Below, piece by piece: positions 1 to 12,794 of a stretch of DNA of 64,000 nt. Position 1 is the stretch's first letter. Each line of letters begins with the position of its first letter. The notes below the pieces were generated by a model. That model ran no database searches and was not told the DNA's origin. It saw only the letters and a program-made list of their open reading frames with translations. Source of the DNA: Myrica gale (taxonomy: Eukaryota; Streptophyta; Magnoliopsida; Fagales; Myricaceae); contig OZ005611.1 in the NCBI GenBank assembly GCA_963930655.1, forward strand, positions 2,363,501 to 2,427,500, written 5' to 3'. Made by a program: the position numbers and the translations under genes.

Positions 1-230
1 CCGGTATCTGCCGGCTGCCGCACTTGATTGCTTTCGGCCTGCGAAGAGGGCCGTGGGACAAGTGGGCTTTCCTTGCCTAGAAAATGGCGTGTACGTGTAA
101 GAAGGGTTCTAAAAATGACAAGTTTGTGTTTTTAAAGCAAAGTGAATGACAACCTCTTTGGGTTTCGTTGGATTAATCGCTTAGCTATAATAAGTGTCTG
201 ACATTCTGAAACACTGACTCATCGCTTGTC

Positions 231-640
231 ATGAGAATGCAGGATATTTCCAGAAGCACAGCCACAAAAGTGGCCTGGAAAGCACTTCCCAGAATCTCAG
301 AAGTGCCAAAATGCTCATCCTTCCACGGGCTAACTTTTGATGTTGCGGTTAGAGCAAATTCATCTATGATGGTAGGTGTTCTATTCATAGCAAATGGAGA
401 ATCAGTACCTGCATGGACACCAAGCAACTGATCCACTTGTCGGAGAAGCTTCTGAAGCTCTATTTGCAATCACCCAAGCAGCCGCTTGCAATCTAAATAA
501 CATTGTGGTGGAAGGCGACTCGAAAATTTAAAAATGGAAGAAAAATTCTTGGACTGGAAAATTGCCAACCTAGTGGCAAAAGCAAAACTCAACTACGCGC
601 CTGCTTGGGCCGCTTCCGTAATGTTTTGTGGAAACATGCC
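231..640 (+). pseudogene. Broken RNase H-like domain of a plant non-LTR retrotransposon
   Basis: Translated pieces match the RNase H-like (RVT_3) end of plant LINE polyproteins. One frame gives LTFDVAVRANSSMMVGVLF and NGESVPAWT (about 330-430). After a stop at 428-430 the match continues in another frame as DPLVGEASEALFAIT and NNIVVEGDSK (about 428-530). A third piece, DWKIANLVAKAKLNYAPAWA, follows at about 550-615. At least one frameshift and several stops break it, so it is a dead remnant. No reverse transcriptase domain lies upstream inside the window, which starts only 230 bases before it. The family is judged from motif memory only. Confidence 0.6.
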
Positions 641-1129
641 CCTTTTACTGTACCCTTGATCCAAATCTATGGAAGTTCAATGGAGCAAAACCTCCGTCGA
701 TCTTGTATTTTATTAGTTATTTAATAGACTAATTTATTCAGCAAACAAAATATAACTGTCAATTAAAAATTAGTGAAAAAACAGTGAAATTTTGGGTAGA
801 AAATAGTTATCATAAAATAAATATTCTTTGATAACTTAATACGAGTTAAACACTTCAAAAACAATGAAATAACAACACTTTTTTTTTTTGTAAAACTCTT
901 CAAGAATGAAAAACATCAAAACTAAACCCTAAGTAAAATTGTAATTTTTATGCCTCCTATGAGCTATCTATCCACATGTCATATAATTATGGCTCTCTGT
1001 GCGCTTTTAAATATTACAGTAATTAACAAAGTTATTATACATGGGTTGTGCAATCCGAAGATATTATGAATCTTAGTTGGGGGCCAACCAAACTAAGTTT
1101 TTTACTCTTGGTACAATTTTCCACATTAA
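641..1129. other. A+T-rich intergenic stretch, nothing recognised
   Basis: No coding similarity, RNA gene or repeat termini were recognised between the RNase H remnant and the next MITE. Confidence 0.5.
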
Positions 1130-1312
1130 GGGCATGTTTGAGACCCCAAATATTTGGGGTCTCAATAAATCGGACAAACCAAACAAACTCCAAAATTTTT
1201 AACTTTTACACCTACACACTTCACTTTTCACAAACCCCAATAAATCTCAATAAAGTAAAGATTCCCAAAATTTTGGTAATATTCCTCAATATTTTGGCAA
1301 ACAAACATCCCC
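1130..1312. mobile_element. Harbinger/Tourist-like MITE, 183 bp
   Basis: The ends are inverted: GGGCATGTTTG on the left and CAAACATCCCC on the right. TAA lies on both sides (1127-1129 and 1313-1315), the 3-bp target duplication usual for PIF/Harbinger elements. The interior has no reading frame of interest. A related copy in the opposite orientation lies at 19138-19317; both share a segment with CAAACCCCAATAAAT and AGTAAAGATTCCCAAAATTT. Confidence 0.7.
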
Positions 1313-1315
1313 TAA

Positions 1316-2212
1316 GTCTTGACACGTTACCAAGTGTACCGGAGAAAAATCTACTAAAATAAATTATATGTTTCTAGGATGAGTGCACTCAATGTGGTTG
1401 CAAATGATATCAATGTTGTAGCTTTGAACTTAGGCCTCAAGTTTTGAAGACATCACATAAATCATATAATAATCATTAACAAAATATGACTTCATTCTTT
1501 ACCTTGTATATAACCATATAAGATATAAACTTTCATATCATATTATAAACATTTAAAGTTATATAAAGTAATCGTATACATATGAAATAGTATGATTTTA
1601 ACACCAAGTCAATCATCAAATAATAACATAGACGTTAAAAAGGCTCATGATTATACTATTTCATGCAAAAAGATTTCATAGGTTTCAATAAAACATGTGA
1701 TTTTTAAAATATAACCTCAGTATTTTCTTAGAAAATATAATATATATAATAACCTCATTTACCTTGATCTTTTAGACCACTTGAACACTTTATCAATTTT
1801 AACTCTTAGTTTCAAGAAATTTAGACTAGAACCTTTGAAAAGAAAGAAAAGAGCTTGAGCTTGATTTCTCCTTCTCCCATCCAATGTGCATAAATGAAAC
1901 TAATAAAGGATTTATGAAAGACTAATTGCAACCTATTTGACTAATGTATCTAGATTTAAAAAGATTAATTAAAATTTAGATAAGATTAGGTTGTTATCCG
2001 TAAAATTGAAACATATTCTAGAAAAAAAAATTGAAATCTAAATTTTTTCTAAAGTTATCAGATAAAGATAAAAACATTTATTTTGTAACATTTAAACACT
2101 TTCGAAAAGGAAACATTTTAAAATAAATTGAAAATTGAAAATCTAATAAGAACAACATTTTATTATAAATAATATATGAAAAGTCGGGTGCTGAATAAAA
2201 TATAAGAACTAA
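1316..2212. other. A+T-rich intergenic stretch, nothing recognised
   Basis: A long A+T-rich region with only short chance reading frames and no recognised repeat boundary or gene. Confidence 0.5.
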
Positions 2213-2873
2213 CCTATCACGAGTAGCTAACCAAGTCGGATTGGAGAGGGGATGAGGATTTTATGCAATTTATTGTTTGAATTGCACGGTGTAATTTGGA
2301 GAGAAATAGACACAATAAGTAGACCCCGTGTTAGGATCTATGCTACCCAAAAATTTACATGAGCAACATTAAATGATGTATGATTCACTTATTATGTCTA
2401 TCTCTTTTCAAATTGTACCTTGTAATCCGGACAATAAATTGGAAAATATCTAATCCAAGAGGGGTTTTTGTTGGTTATTCAAGAAGTATCATTGGGTACA
2501 TTACATGTATGAATTCACTGTCGGTTATTCAAGAAGTGTCATTGGGTACATTACATGTATGAATTCACTATCACGAGTAGCTAAACAAATCTGATTGGAG
2601 AGGGGATGAGGATTTTCTGCAATTTATTGTTTGAATTGCACGTTGTAATTTGGAGAGAAATAGACACAACAAGTGGACCCCGTGTTAGGATTTATGTTAC
2701 CCAAAAATTTACATGAGCAATATTAAATGATGTAGAATTCACTTATTGTGTCTATCTCTTTTCAAATTGTACCGTGTAATCCAGACAATAAATTGTAAAA
2801 GATCTAATCCGAAAGGGATTTCTGTTGGTTATTCAAGAAGTATCATTGGGTACATTACATGTATGAATTCACT
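2213..2873. repeat. Tandemly duplicated foldback (MITE-like) unit
   Basis: Two direct copies of a roughly 310-350-bp unit begin at CTATCACGAGTAGCTAA (2213 and 2568). Inside each, a left arm (GCAATTTATTGT ... GAGAAATAGACACAA) is the imperfect reverse complement of a right arm (TGTCTATCTC ... GACAATAAATTG), so each unit can fold on itself. A 47-bp block starting GGTTATTCAAGAAG is present three times (about 2473, 2523 and 2827). This looks like a nonautonomous inverted-repeat element duplicated in tandem. Confidence 0.65.
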
Positions 2874-2915
2874 TTAGGCAGTACCGCAAAAGGGTACCAT
2901 CTGCACCAGTAAGAA

Positions 2916-3406
2916 GGGAATTATACAAATAGCACGTTAAGTTTTAAAGTATTTTTTAAAAATTCACTAAATTTTAAAAAATTTACTAAATTTGTCATTT
3001 TAGTATCAAAACCCACTTGATCCAAAGCAGTTAAACTTTTTTAATAGAAAATTTATCCCGACCAATCGCAATGTGACACGTGTCTTTAAAAATAAATAAA
3101 AAGTAAATCTAAAATTAATGAAAAACATAATTAATTTAATATTTAAAAAAGGAGAAAGGATAGTAGACGGTGCCCGATCCTCCTCATTTTTTAAAATAAA
3201 ATAAATGAATAAGTTATTTTTTATTAATTCTAAATTTATTTTTATTTTTATTATTTTAATGATACGTGCCACATTGCAATTGAACAAAGTGAATTTTCAG
3301 TTAAATAAGTTTAATGGAGTTATATCGAGTAAGTTTTGGTATCAAACTGACAAATTGAGTGCACATTTTTAAATTTTAAAAAATTGAGTTAATTTGTATA
3401 ATTCCC
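2916..3406. mobile_element. Foldback/long-TIR element, about 490 bp
   Basis: The outer ends GGGAATTATACAAAT and ATTTGTATAATTCCC are exact reverse complements, and inversion continues imperfectly inward (for example TAGTATCAAAAC against GTTTTGGTATCAAA, and TGTGACACGTGTC against GATACGTGCCACA). No coding capacity. TAAGAA precedes the left end and follows the right end, a possible partial target duplication. The superfamily is uncertain; Mutator-like foldback is plausible. Confidence 0.6.
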
Positions 3407-3482
3407 TAAGAAAAATAATAATGCTCTAATATCCTCATTTCTTCAAAAAAACAGAGTCCCATATTCTAGAGAGAAGGCATAG

Positions 3483-4135
3483 CCTCTCTCTCTAGAACTT
3501 TTCTCCCCCACCCCTAGTAGTCTCCTTTTGCAACCTTGTTTCCGGCTGGAGCCGGAGCTCCCCCACCGCCCCTCACCTTTTTTTTCTTCTTCCTCTTATT
3601 CTCTTCCCTCTCTCCTTTCCCTTTTTTTTTTTGTTTGGAATCTTGACAGTAGATCTCGGTGTTTCAGTGCATCCTCGTTGGCCACAACCTTGCTCAATGT
3701 CGTCTACTCCTCCTGCCGAGTACAACCGTACCGGTCCCGCTCCCATCGGACGGCGCATGACGTCTCATGCACGCCACGCGCCCGTCTTTGTGCTCTCTGT
3801 TCTGGGCGATTTTTGACTGTTTTTGTGGCCCACGCGCCGCCTGGCTAGTTCCGACTTCCCTTGGCGAGCCCAGTGCCTCCTTGTTGCTGCCTTCAAGTGG
3901 CGCGTGATGTACACGCGCCGATGCTTCTCCTTGCGATGGCGGTGGCTCGACCTCTCTGCTCGTTGCTGGTTCCGTCTCTGTTTGGTGGTTGTTTGGTTTT
4001 TGTTGTTGTTGGTTTTTGTGTTGGTCTGTGTTTTGTTCCGGCTCTTGCGTGGACTTTTCTGATCCCTTGTGGATCTTTGTCTGGCCTTGTTTGGACTTTT
4101 TGTACCGGGTTGTGGTGCATTCTCTGATGGCAAGC
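3483..4135. other. GC-rich stretch with overlapping frames, possible LINE leader remnant
   Basis: This block is much richer in G+C than its surroundings and starts with pyrimidine-rich DNA. Both strands carry open but unconvincing frames. Its style (CCGGAGCTC, CACGCGCC, T-rich tracts) resembles the two GC-rich non-LTR insertions at 39035-40009 and 57701-58526. No A-tail or target duplication was found, so the assignment is tentative. Confidence 0.25.
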
Positions 4136-6093
4136 TTAGGACCTAGTAGCATCGTCTACTGTGTCTGACCACCGCTCTCACGGCCTAACATGAAGCATAC
4201 AGTGAATTCCTCCTATCATTTTTAAGGATCCCGACAGCTTCACGGTCGACTATTTTTTCCTGTATTCTTTTGGCCGGGGGATGGTTTGTTGACCCTATTT
4301 CACCCTACGCAGCGCATTATGTAGTGATTGATAGGTGCAACTCAATTGCAGAATGTGTGTAGTCCATTCTGTGAAGTCCAATCAAGCTGAGCGCCAGAAG
4401 CAGCAATAGGGGAATTCCTGCACTTATGCTGTGGTACCGCGAACTTGGTACTCTGAAGATGGAGTGGGGCCTGCTTTAAGCCTTTAGCTGAGGATTGTTC
4501 GGAGTTTTAAATTTGTCCGTCAACAGCAGATGAGGCGGATATGGCTTCTTCCGCAGCAGGAGAACCGGCCGTCCCCTCTCAACTAACCATCGACAATTGT
4601 CACATCAAGCATGTACGAATGCTCATATGCACAGGAAAAAGTTAATTCCTTTTTAGATCAATGGCTCGTAGGAAAAAGTTTAAAGCACGTAGAAGTAACC
4701 CCACGCACAGTTCCCGGGATTCAGAGAAGGAGCAATGTGCATCCAATCTTGATCTACCTCGGATTATCACTCTTGAGTCCAACTAAAGTTCCTAAAAGCA
4801 GTAGTGGGTCGATGCTGAAGTAGGTGTGTTTTGCTTTGAACTCAAATGATTGCATTAGGAATTAGTTATCATCTGCACAATTCAGCCTCCACCTTCTCAT
4901 CTGCTTAATTCTCTGTAGGGGATGCCTTTTGTTTTATATTGTGAATGACAGATCCGATGTCACCTGTGCGGCTGTGTACCTCTCTTGCTGCAAGTCTCTA
5001 AAATAGTGAAACCTCTTGATTTGCTTCAAGAACCGCCAATTCTGATGTGGGTCAAGAAGGCTTTGAACAACATCAATTATTTATTTATTTATTTTTTAGT
5101 TGGAAACCATCTCCCCGATTAAACAGTAATTATCGAACTATACAGATATATCAAAATCGGTAGTCTTCTTGGTTGCTGACACCGATCCATGTCAATCTTA
5201 CTTTTCCAACCGTGGTAGTGAGAGGCTCTTGGTACGGTGTCCAAGGAGGACCATGAACCGTTGGGCCTGCTCTGTTTCTTTGGAACAGAACATAGGGGTC
5301 TACGCACGTGGACTAGTACAATCACTTGTTTACCTGCTCGGACAGAGGGAAAGAGAAAATAAGAGTTTGAAGAGTGCAGAAAATAAAGATTTATAAAGCT
5401 ATGGGAGAAACCCAGGTAGCAGACAATTCCTCTATGTTAGCAAAGCCATGTCTCTTCCCCCAAACAACGAAAGGAAATCTCAAACGAAATCAACACTCTG
5501 TCCTTTTCCTTTACCACCTCCCTCTCTTCTGTCATCCTTTGTACAGTTACTTAACTTCTTACTTACAAACCCAATAAATACTGTACAAAAAAGAGCCCAA
5601 AATCACCAACATACCCCTCAGTCCTTGGCTTTACCTCCCTGTGCCTCTGAAATTTCACTTGGCGCCGAGTTCTACTCGACTCAGAATTCGAACAGAGATT
5701 TTAATAATGGCTTCCAAGCTCTTTTCCCCTGCACCCTAAACCGTCCATTTGCTATGAGTTGTTCACATCGTGGAACCATGGGGAACTGTGGCTAACCAAC
5801 CTATAGTTTCCATATGGGGTATTAAGTTTGCAATGAGGTCATATCTTTTTAAGCCATGGGGGATTCTGAACCTTTCTTTCTATATCAGTGAGGTTACTGA
5901 CCGTTAGAGTTTAGACAGTCTAACTCTCCCCTATCTTTATTACCTATAAGTAGCATCGAAAGGCTTTAGATCACTCCCTGTTTGGATGATTCACGGAAGT
6001 CGGTAAACGAAAACGGCTAATGTGCCATCTCTCTCTCCTCTCCAGTACTAATTGTAGTTGTATAGCCAACACATGCTTATTTCAGCTGGTATA
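4136..6093. other. Intergenic, nothing recognised
   Basis: Mixed-composition DNA with only short frames (the longest about 115 codons and low-complexity). No motif, splice-consistent gene or repeat end was recognised. Confidence 0.45.
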
Positions 6094-6101
6094 CTTCAGG
6101 G

Positions 6102-7639
6102 CACTGGCGGATCCAGGAATGTAATGGAAGGGGGGCAAACTCTTAATGAAAAATGACAAAAAAAAATTTACTATGTAATACAAAAAAATGTCTTAAAAGT
6201 TAAAAAAAAAATCCTAGAAAGACTAATACGAGGATTGAAATATTTACCACTTTGTGTGAATAAAAATAACATGATCTCGCAACAGATTTATTTTTCAAAC
6301 AAGAAGAAACTAAAATTAAAACTAGCAAAATTTCTATAAATTCCATACTGCACTACATAGTAGAATAATGAATAAAAGCTAAGAAAAAATTACCAATTGA
6401 AAGGAACTAAGCACATAACATTTTTGAATTGAAGGCCTACATGACAATTCAAAGATACTAAGACCTAATAGCAAATTAAAAGGAACTAAGTACATTATAA
6501 GCTTATTAAGACAATTCTACTAGGAAAATGAAACATAGCTTAAATATTCAAAAGCACAGATCAAGTACTTAGAGAAAATAAAAAGAGCAAAAAACGATGG
6601 TCTCCTTCTAATCTTGATGAGTAAGATAGCCCAATTCTCCTCTTGCCTTCTATAAGCCCCAAAAGATCAAATCGTGTTTCCCTTTTTGCTTACACGAATC
6701 AGAATTCAGAAATTTGATTCGAGTTGGTATGTGAGTGATTGTATTGACTGTATCTAGGTTTTTACAACAAATATCTTCTGCTTAGAAAGATTGCAAATTC
6801 AAGAATTCTCTATCAGTACTTAATTCATCAAAATTTCATCACATGAATTCAATTAAAATTTCATCACAAATTCATGAATTTTCTATCCGGTTCACAATAT
6901 ATTCAATAATCCTAATCTACTAATTAAATTTCATCACAAATTCATGAATTCTCTATCCGGTTCACAATAAATTCAATAATCCTAATCTGCTAATTAAATT
7001 TCATCACATAATTCATCAAAATTTAAAATAAATTTCATCACTAATTGAAAAATAAACAGAGTTACAAAGAGACTTGAGTTGAGAGAGTACTTGGAGGCTG
7101 GAGAGAGAGAGCTGGAGATAGAGAGAGAGAAAGAGTTGTGGTCCTGTGGAGGAGGAGAGAGGGACGGAGAGGGAGAGAGAGAGCTCAGCCGGCATTCTGT
7201 TGACTGTGGAGGTCCGGAGGAGGAGAGGCAGTCGGTAGAGTGATAGAGGACTAGAGGCTGGCGTTCTGTAGAGGCAGAGTGAGAGGAGAGAGAGAGACGG
7301 AGGCTAGCATCGGGAGGTGGGGAGCAGAGTGAGAGAGGCTGGGCTGTGGGCGTCAGGGAGAAAAGGGGGGGAAATTGAAGTTGTTAGAGAGGGAGGGGAG
7401 GATGGCGCCAAATTAACTAAAAAAAAAGGCCAAGGTGAAATGCGTATTTTACCCTCTGTTGATTTTTTTAAAAAAAAATTAGACCGGCTAGGTTGGCCTG
7501 GGCGCCTGGGTTTGAAGGGGGGCTGGCTTCAGGGCCTGGGTCTAAGGGGGGCAGCCCATATAAAAAAATCCAAAAAAAAAAAATTTAAGAGATTTTTCAG
7601 GCAATGGGGGGCGGCTGCCCCTAGCTGGGTCCGCCTGTG
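6102..7639. mobile_element. Nonautonomous hAT-type transposon, 1.54 kb
   Basis: The termini CACTGGCGGATCC and GGGTCCGCCTGTG form imperfect inverted repeats (left CACTGGCGGATCC against right read in reverse CACAGGCGGACCC). CTTCAGGG flanks both sides (6094-6101 and 7640-7647), the 8-bp target duplication expected of hAT elements. The subterminal G-rich tracts (AGGGGGGCAAAC, GGGGGGCGGCTGCCCC) match a widespread plant element type. The interior has no transposase, only A+T-rich DNA, a tandem repeat (about 6857-7005) and a GA-rich tract (7080-7310). Confidence 0.8.
6857..7005. repeat. About 70-bp tandem repeat inside the hAT element
   Basis: Two adjacent copies of a block containing TTTCATCACAAATTCATGAA, CTATCCGGTTCACAAT and TCAATAATCCTAATCT. 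Part of a third copy precedes them. Confidence 0.7.
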
Positions 7640-7649
7640 CTTCAGGGCC

Positions 7650-10600
7650 AGTGCATGCTTATTTCAGCTGGTAAAAAATGAATTGATATAATTTTTTAAT
7701 AAAAAATATTAGAGTTAGGTAAAAAAGTATAAAGATAGAATATTTGTTATAAATTTTTAAAAAAATGTATTAGAATTTGTGTGAAAAAGTTGTTTAAGAT
7801 GGTAAAAAAAATATTAGTGTACGAATTTTTAAGATTTTAAATATTTATTTTGTATATTTATTGAATATTATTATATTCTAAAATATTTTTAGAAACGAAA
7901 GTAACTTAATAAATATAGCTGCTTTGTACTGTACCCATAACTTGCTTCAATCATGAAGGAATTAAAGCATTTGAGTAATTCATCGAGAGGGTTCTGCTGA
8001 TATAGGCCCTCGCGAGCTGCAACGGGACCTCTACGCTGATTCTATAGTCCGGCGCACTGCATTTCCTTTTCCCTGTGGAGGTGATAGAAGCATTTATGCT
8101 TTGCAGGTATCCGTCCGGAGACATTATTAGGACGTGGGTCTTCAGCTGTTACATTTCTCTACCTATAGCGTAGACTATACGAGTCCTTGGAGTACCTCAG
8201 AGACAGTTTGACTATATGCAGGCCACATCTGTCACGTCATCCTTAAGTGCTTGTTTGGGGATAATCAGGTCTACAATCGTAGGATTATATACGTCGATGC
8301 CACCATATAAGTCCACAAAATTAATAGCTGTACAGATTAGAAGAACCTCTAATAATAACCCAGTTTATGAAACTTTGCTGAAATTTTTTTGAATAAAGGA
8401 ATACGATTACTTAAAATTATGTCTTTTCCGCAACAAATATTACAAGTTACGTGTGGTGAATTGCCTCGTAATGGCACTGCTGCGGGAGCTAACTGGCAAG
8501 AGGCTCAGAATCAGTGGGTACTGCTGCCAAAAGTGGTATTCATGCATGCTTGGTCTCGTGTCTTCAGGGGTAAGTTGATTAACTGACTTCTATATACTCG
8601 AAATCCCCACACATGGTCGGAATAAAAGGCCACAAAGCATATGAAGGTACATACCTTTAGAAAAGCTGTCTAAATCCAATGCATTTTGCCTTTTTATATC
8701 TGGTTTTACTAGTTAGATTAATTTGCTCCTGCAGCTCGAGGGATTTGTGTTTTTATCTTAATTTTCTTTTCGGGAGGGGTATTGGGGGTGTTGTGGAGTG
8801 GGGTAGCCTATACCAAACCAATAGAGCACTACCCATGCTTTTCTTTTTCACATAGTTACAAGGAAACAGCCCCAACAGAATCGCATGGAGCAGTGGTACT
8901 AGTTATACGCGGGCCATAGCTATGACATTTGATGAGCTGCAGTACTGCTGGAATTTACCTGGCTATCCACAAACTTATCTAACGTGGGTCACTCTGAAAG
9001 CATGTTCTTTCATTTGAGTTTTAACGAATATAACAAACAGTGCTTGTAGCAACCCCATCCATGATCTCTGCAAGAACCTCCGGCCTACCCCTCCAATGCG
9101 CACCCACAGACACTCGTACGTACAACGCACCCAACCACTCCTCCAACAGCCATGCTTCCTGGTTCGTCCATTTACCAACATTTTCGTTTCGGGTACCAGT
9201 ACTTCACGTGACAAACAAGGCCTGTAACTGATGTAGCTCTTTCAATCATAATTTGGCTATACTGCAGAAGTTGCTATAGATTGTCGTCAGGTTGGGTTTC
9301 ATGCCGACCCTCTTCTGACCTCAGTGTGGGATTTTATAGGATAACAAAGTAAATTTGGATCCTGATTGAAAGGACTCTAATTCGACCAATCTACAGATAC
9401 TTGGATCTGAATTTGACCAGATTGAGTCAACCTCGCAACCAAGGTTCAAGATATTTACATTGCAACAGAAGTTCGATGGATTTGGCGATCACTCACATGC
9501 AGGCATGCACCCGAACTATCCAAATTCGAACGCTTCCTTTATATTCTCTAACCTAAAACGTGGCAGGTTTACTTATTCATAAGCTATAGCCTATTTCACT
9601 TTCTGATGTTAATGGGTTCTCAATAACTATGCCTCTCTGTGCCTGAAAGATGTCTTAATTACTTGTTACTTGTTAGCATAATTTTCCACCCTCGTGTCTG
9701 GAAGTCCAAATGGTGATTGGTGATGTGGCCCTAACTGAGAGTGATTAGCAATTCGCACTTACCGTTTTCCGCCGTGTGAATACAACGGTTTTCGACGATG
9801 ACGTGAGGCTAGTACAAGGGAAAAGGACTCTAGGCTGACTGGGTTAGAGAGGCATCCTAAGTTTTGTTCAGGCCGTCAGTTAATAATTCTTCTCGCCCCG
9901 ATGCGAGCATTTTGGCTGCCTTTGAGATCATGGATCCACCCGTGCAAACGTGGGTACACGTGGGACTGGAATGGCAGAGAAGGAAAACAAATAAAAGCCA
10001 GGGAGTTTTGAGTTTGGACAAAGGCGAAGATGATACGCATGATGGAAACAGTAGATTCTGTACACGACAGCACATTTTTACCCGTCAATCCCCACAGGAA
10101 AAGTAGGGTTCGTCTTAGGCCTGTTCGTTGAACAGGATGCAAGCCGCATCCCATGAAGAGTTCACCCCCTTTGCATTTGGTCTGAGAAGTTGGAGACCAA
10201 CAAGTGATCCCTTGTCCTTTCTATAACAATATATGACATATGATCCATTGCAATATGGATGCTTTCCATATTCCCTCCTATCCCATCGACTCATAACTAA
10301 CTATTTCATCATCTTTGAAAGCTATTATCTTCTCTCGAAATAGATATTTTTAAGCTGACGTGGATGTGTATTTCTAACCCACTTGGATTTCTTTTTCTAA
10401 ATTAATGTTGTTGATTTATTTTTACCTTATTTTCCCCCCCTTTAATTAAACAAGTGTTCTCTACCAATACCCTTCCGGATGTTCGGCTACTAAAAAAAAT
10501 TAACCTTTTTTGGCTAAATTTTTTAACACAACAAATTTAAAACCGAACATCTAAAATCTCGAAAATTTTAACACGAAATTCAACATTTTTTTTCTAAAAT

Positions 10601-10980
10601 TCATAACATTTTTCACACAAACTTAAATAATCTTCTATCTTCATATATTTTACCAAATTCTAATAATTTGTATTAAAAATTCCATCAGATCATATCTCTA
10701 CACTTTTTTTTATAAAATTTAGTAAAATTAATATACAATTAAATATCTTTAAAATTTTTATCAACTTTTACAAACTCAAATAAAACTCTAATCTATCTAC
10801 ATATTAACACCGCTAGAATTTTCTACAAATTTAAAGATATTTTTTTGCAACTGAACATCACCTCTGAGATTTTCCTCCTCCAATGTTCCGTATTATGATA
10901 ATAAATGTACAGGTTGATTATATCCACAAAAAAAATACAGCTATTTATCACCAGCTGAAGAGCACAGAGAACCAGTATGA
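7650..10980. other. Intergenic, A+T-rich repeats at both ends, no gene recognised
   Basis: About 7655-7905 and 10470-10860 are A+T-rich stretches of similar style in opposite orientation (runs such as TTTTTAATAAAAA and CTTAAATAATCTTC), probably decayed repeats. The 7.9-10.4-kb core has ordinary composition but no recognisable coding exon. Frames near 8975-9231 and 9857-10154 show no family motif. Confidence 0.4.
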
Positions 10981-11017
10981 CATGACCCTGGTCATATTAT
11001 GACATGACCCAATCATT

Positions 11018-11765
11018 TTTTAGGGTGAAAATTTTGAGTATTGGGGTTTGAAAAATATTATAAAGCAAAGAAATGTTATGGTAGTTGGTGAAAAAGTGAA
11101 GAGAGAGAAGATTTTTAATAAATATTATAATAATAAAAAATTATGTGGTGAGTTTTTTAGTAGTAAACCTAAAATTTTGAGCCCAATTAATTGAGGCTCA
11201 AACATGCCCAATTATATATGGATCTTTCCTTCTGGAATTTGTAGATGATTTTTTTTTTCGGTGTAAATGATTTGGTAAGATTTCTGTGGTCATTGATAGG
11301 TAATGTATCGCTTACCTAATGATATAACCAAAGGTAGAACTCATGGGCAGCTGGGCTTGTCAAATCCGACTGATAGGCGTATGTACGTTGAACTTTCCTT
11401 TATGTGGTGCCTGCTATGATCAGAAGACCCTCGTTACCGTAGCATTCAATAAAAAGAACAACGTACAAGACTACAAGTTGTAATCAAAATCACAAGCTTG
11501 TCAAAATAAAAGCTGTTGCAATTTATCCCTTAAATACAAGTTAAATAACATCATAGCTCTAATGTGTTTGTTGTGTTTGCATGAAAAATTTTACAAAATT
11601 TTTCACCCTCTCACAATAAAATATTACAATATAATCTCTCTCTCCCATCAAATCATAAATTTTCACTACAAAAAATATAAAAAATTATCTCTCTTCACGT
11701 TTTCACTAAACCTAATACCAAAAATTTTAACAACCCAAAAATTTTACAATACAAAACCACCAGTA
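11018..11765. repeat. Two degenerate Harbinger-like MITE copies
   Basis: About 11018-11215 begins AGGGTGAAAATTTTGAG and ends GGCTCAAACATGCCC; 11566-11765 begins GTGTTTGTTGTGTTTGC and ends with TTTACAATACAAAACCACC. The second contains the family core (TATAATCTCTCTCTCCC, CTTCACGTTTTCACTAAACC) seen at 33741-33939 and 35902-36100. Exact target duplications were not resolved. Confidence 0.5.
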
Positions 11766-11769
11766 TATC

Positions 11770-12794
11770 GTACAGTTTTTTTGCAACATTATGCAATAAT
11801 TGAGATTAAAACAAAAGTGTCAATATATTTGGTCGTGATGACATCAAGGGAGTCCAATGATCTTGTAAGCATGTTCACATGCACCTTAAATGCTATTGGC
11901 ATGAACTAGTACAGTTACAGACTCAACTGTCTGGGGAAAGAAAAATATTTGGAGACCCACTACAACCATGCCTCCTTTGGTTAGGACTCTATATTCTGAG
12001 ACAGTAAGACAGTGGTAGAGGATGGAAGCAACTCCAATCTTAGGGTAAAATCTTTTATGGATTACCGTTTGATTGCCATTAGTAATCACAGACGTTAATG
12101 TTCGGGTGGGGTCTTTCCAATAAAAAGTCGTGGCTTTCAAAGTTTTTGACCCAAAGCCCTTTCTGTTCTTCACAGCGCAGACAGTAGTACATTCCTGAAG
12201 CACTACTGTGGACAAAATTTAAACGAAACGTCTGCCATTGGGTTTTGCAGGGACAGAAAACTGAACAAATTTTTTTAGTATAGACAAGTTTTTTTTAATA
12301 GTTATATTAAATAGTAACTTTTGGGTTTTCTTTGTTTCTATTTTTAGGTACGAGGCAATGAAAGACAGTCTAGCTAGAACGCACTTTCTATGGAAACATG
12401 GCCATCCTTCAGTCCTTCTAACTGGCTTTTATCTACAGTGTGCAGAGATTGAGAACTAATTATATTCTAGCATTCTAAACCGTCAAGCTATCATTTTTAA
12501 GTGCGGTAGGAAGTGAGATCTGCAGGAGGGTTTAATCTTTGAGCAACACAAAAAGTAAAAGAAGATTAAATATGCTAAATTCTTTCCTAGTTTGGCCAGT
12601 TTTTGTTTATAGATATCTACAGCAGATTGTGCAAATGTATACTGAATGTAAATGTAATAAAGAAATAAGTCTGGAGAGTAAGAGGACTTCGGGTTGTCTG
12701 GAATTTGCACCTATAAAGGACACTATAATCTGTGATTACGATGTCTTGTAGCTCCTCTATCACGCGGGAGAGACAAAAAAACCAGCGGGATTAG
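11770..12794. other. Intergenic, nothing recognised
   Basis: Only short frames without family motifs. Two moderately long antisense frames here have no recognisable domain. Confidence 0.45.

Noticed and set aside
185-469. Minus-strand frame of 94 codons
   Set aside because: It lies antisense to the RNase H-like fragment, whose plus-strand motifs are convincing.
3528-4152. Several overlapping frames on both strands (up to 152 codons)
   Set aside because: They are products of GC-rich, low-complexity DNA and contradict one another; no domain was recognised.
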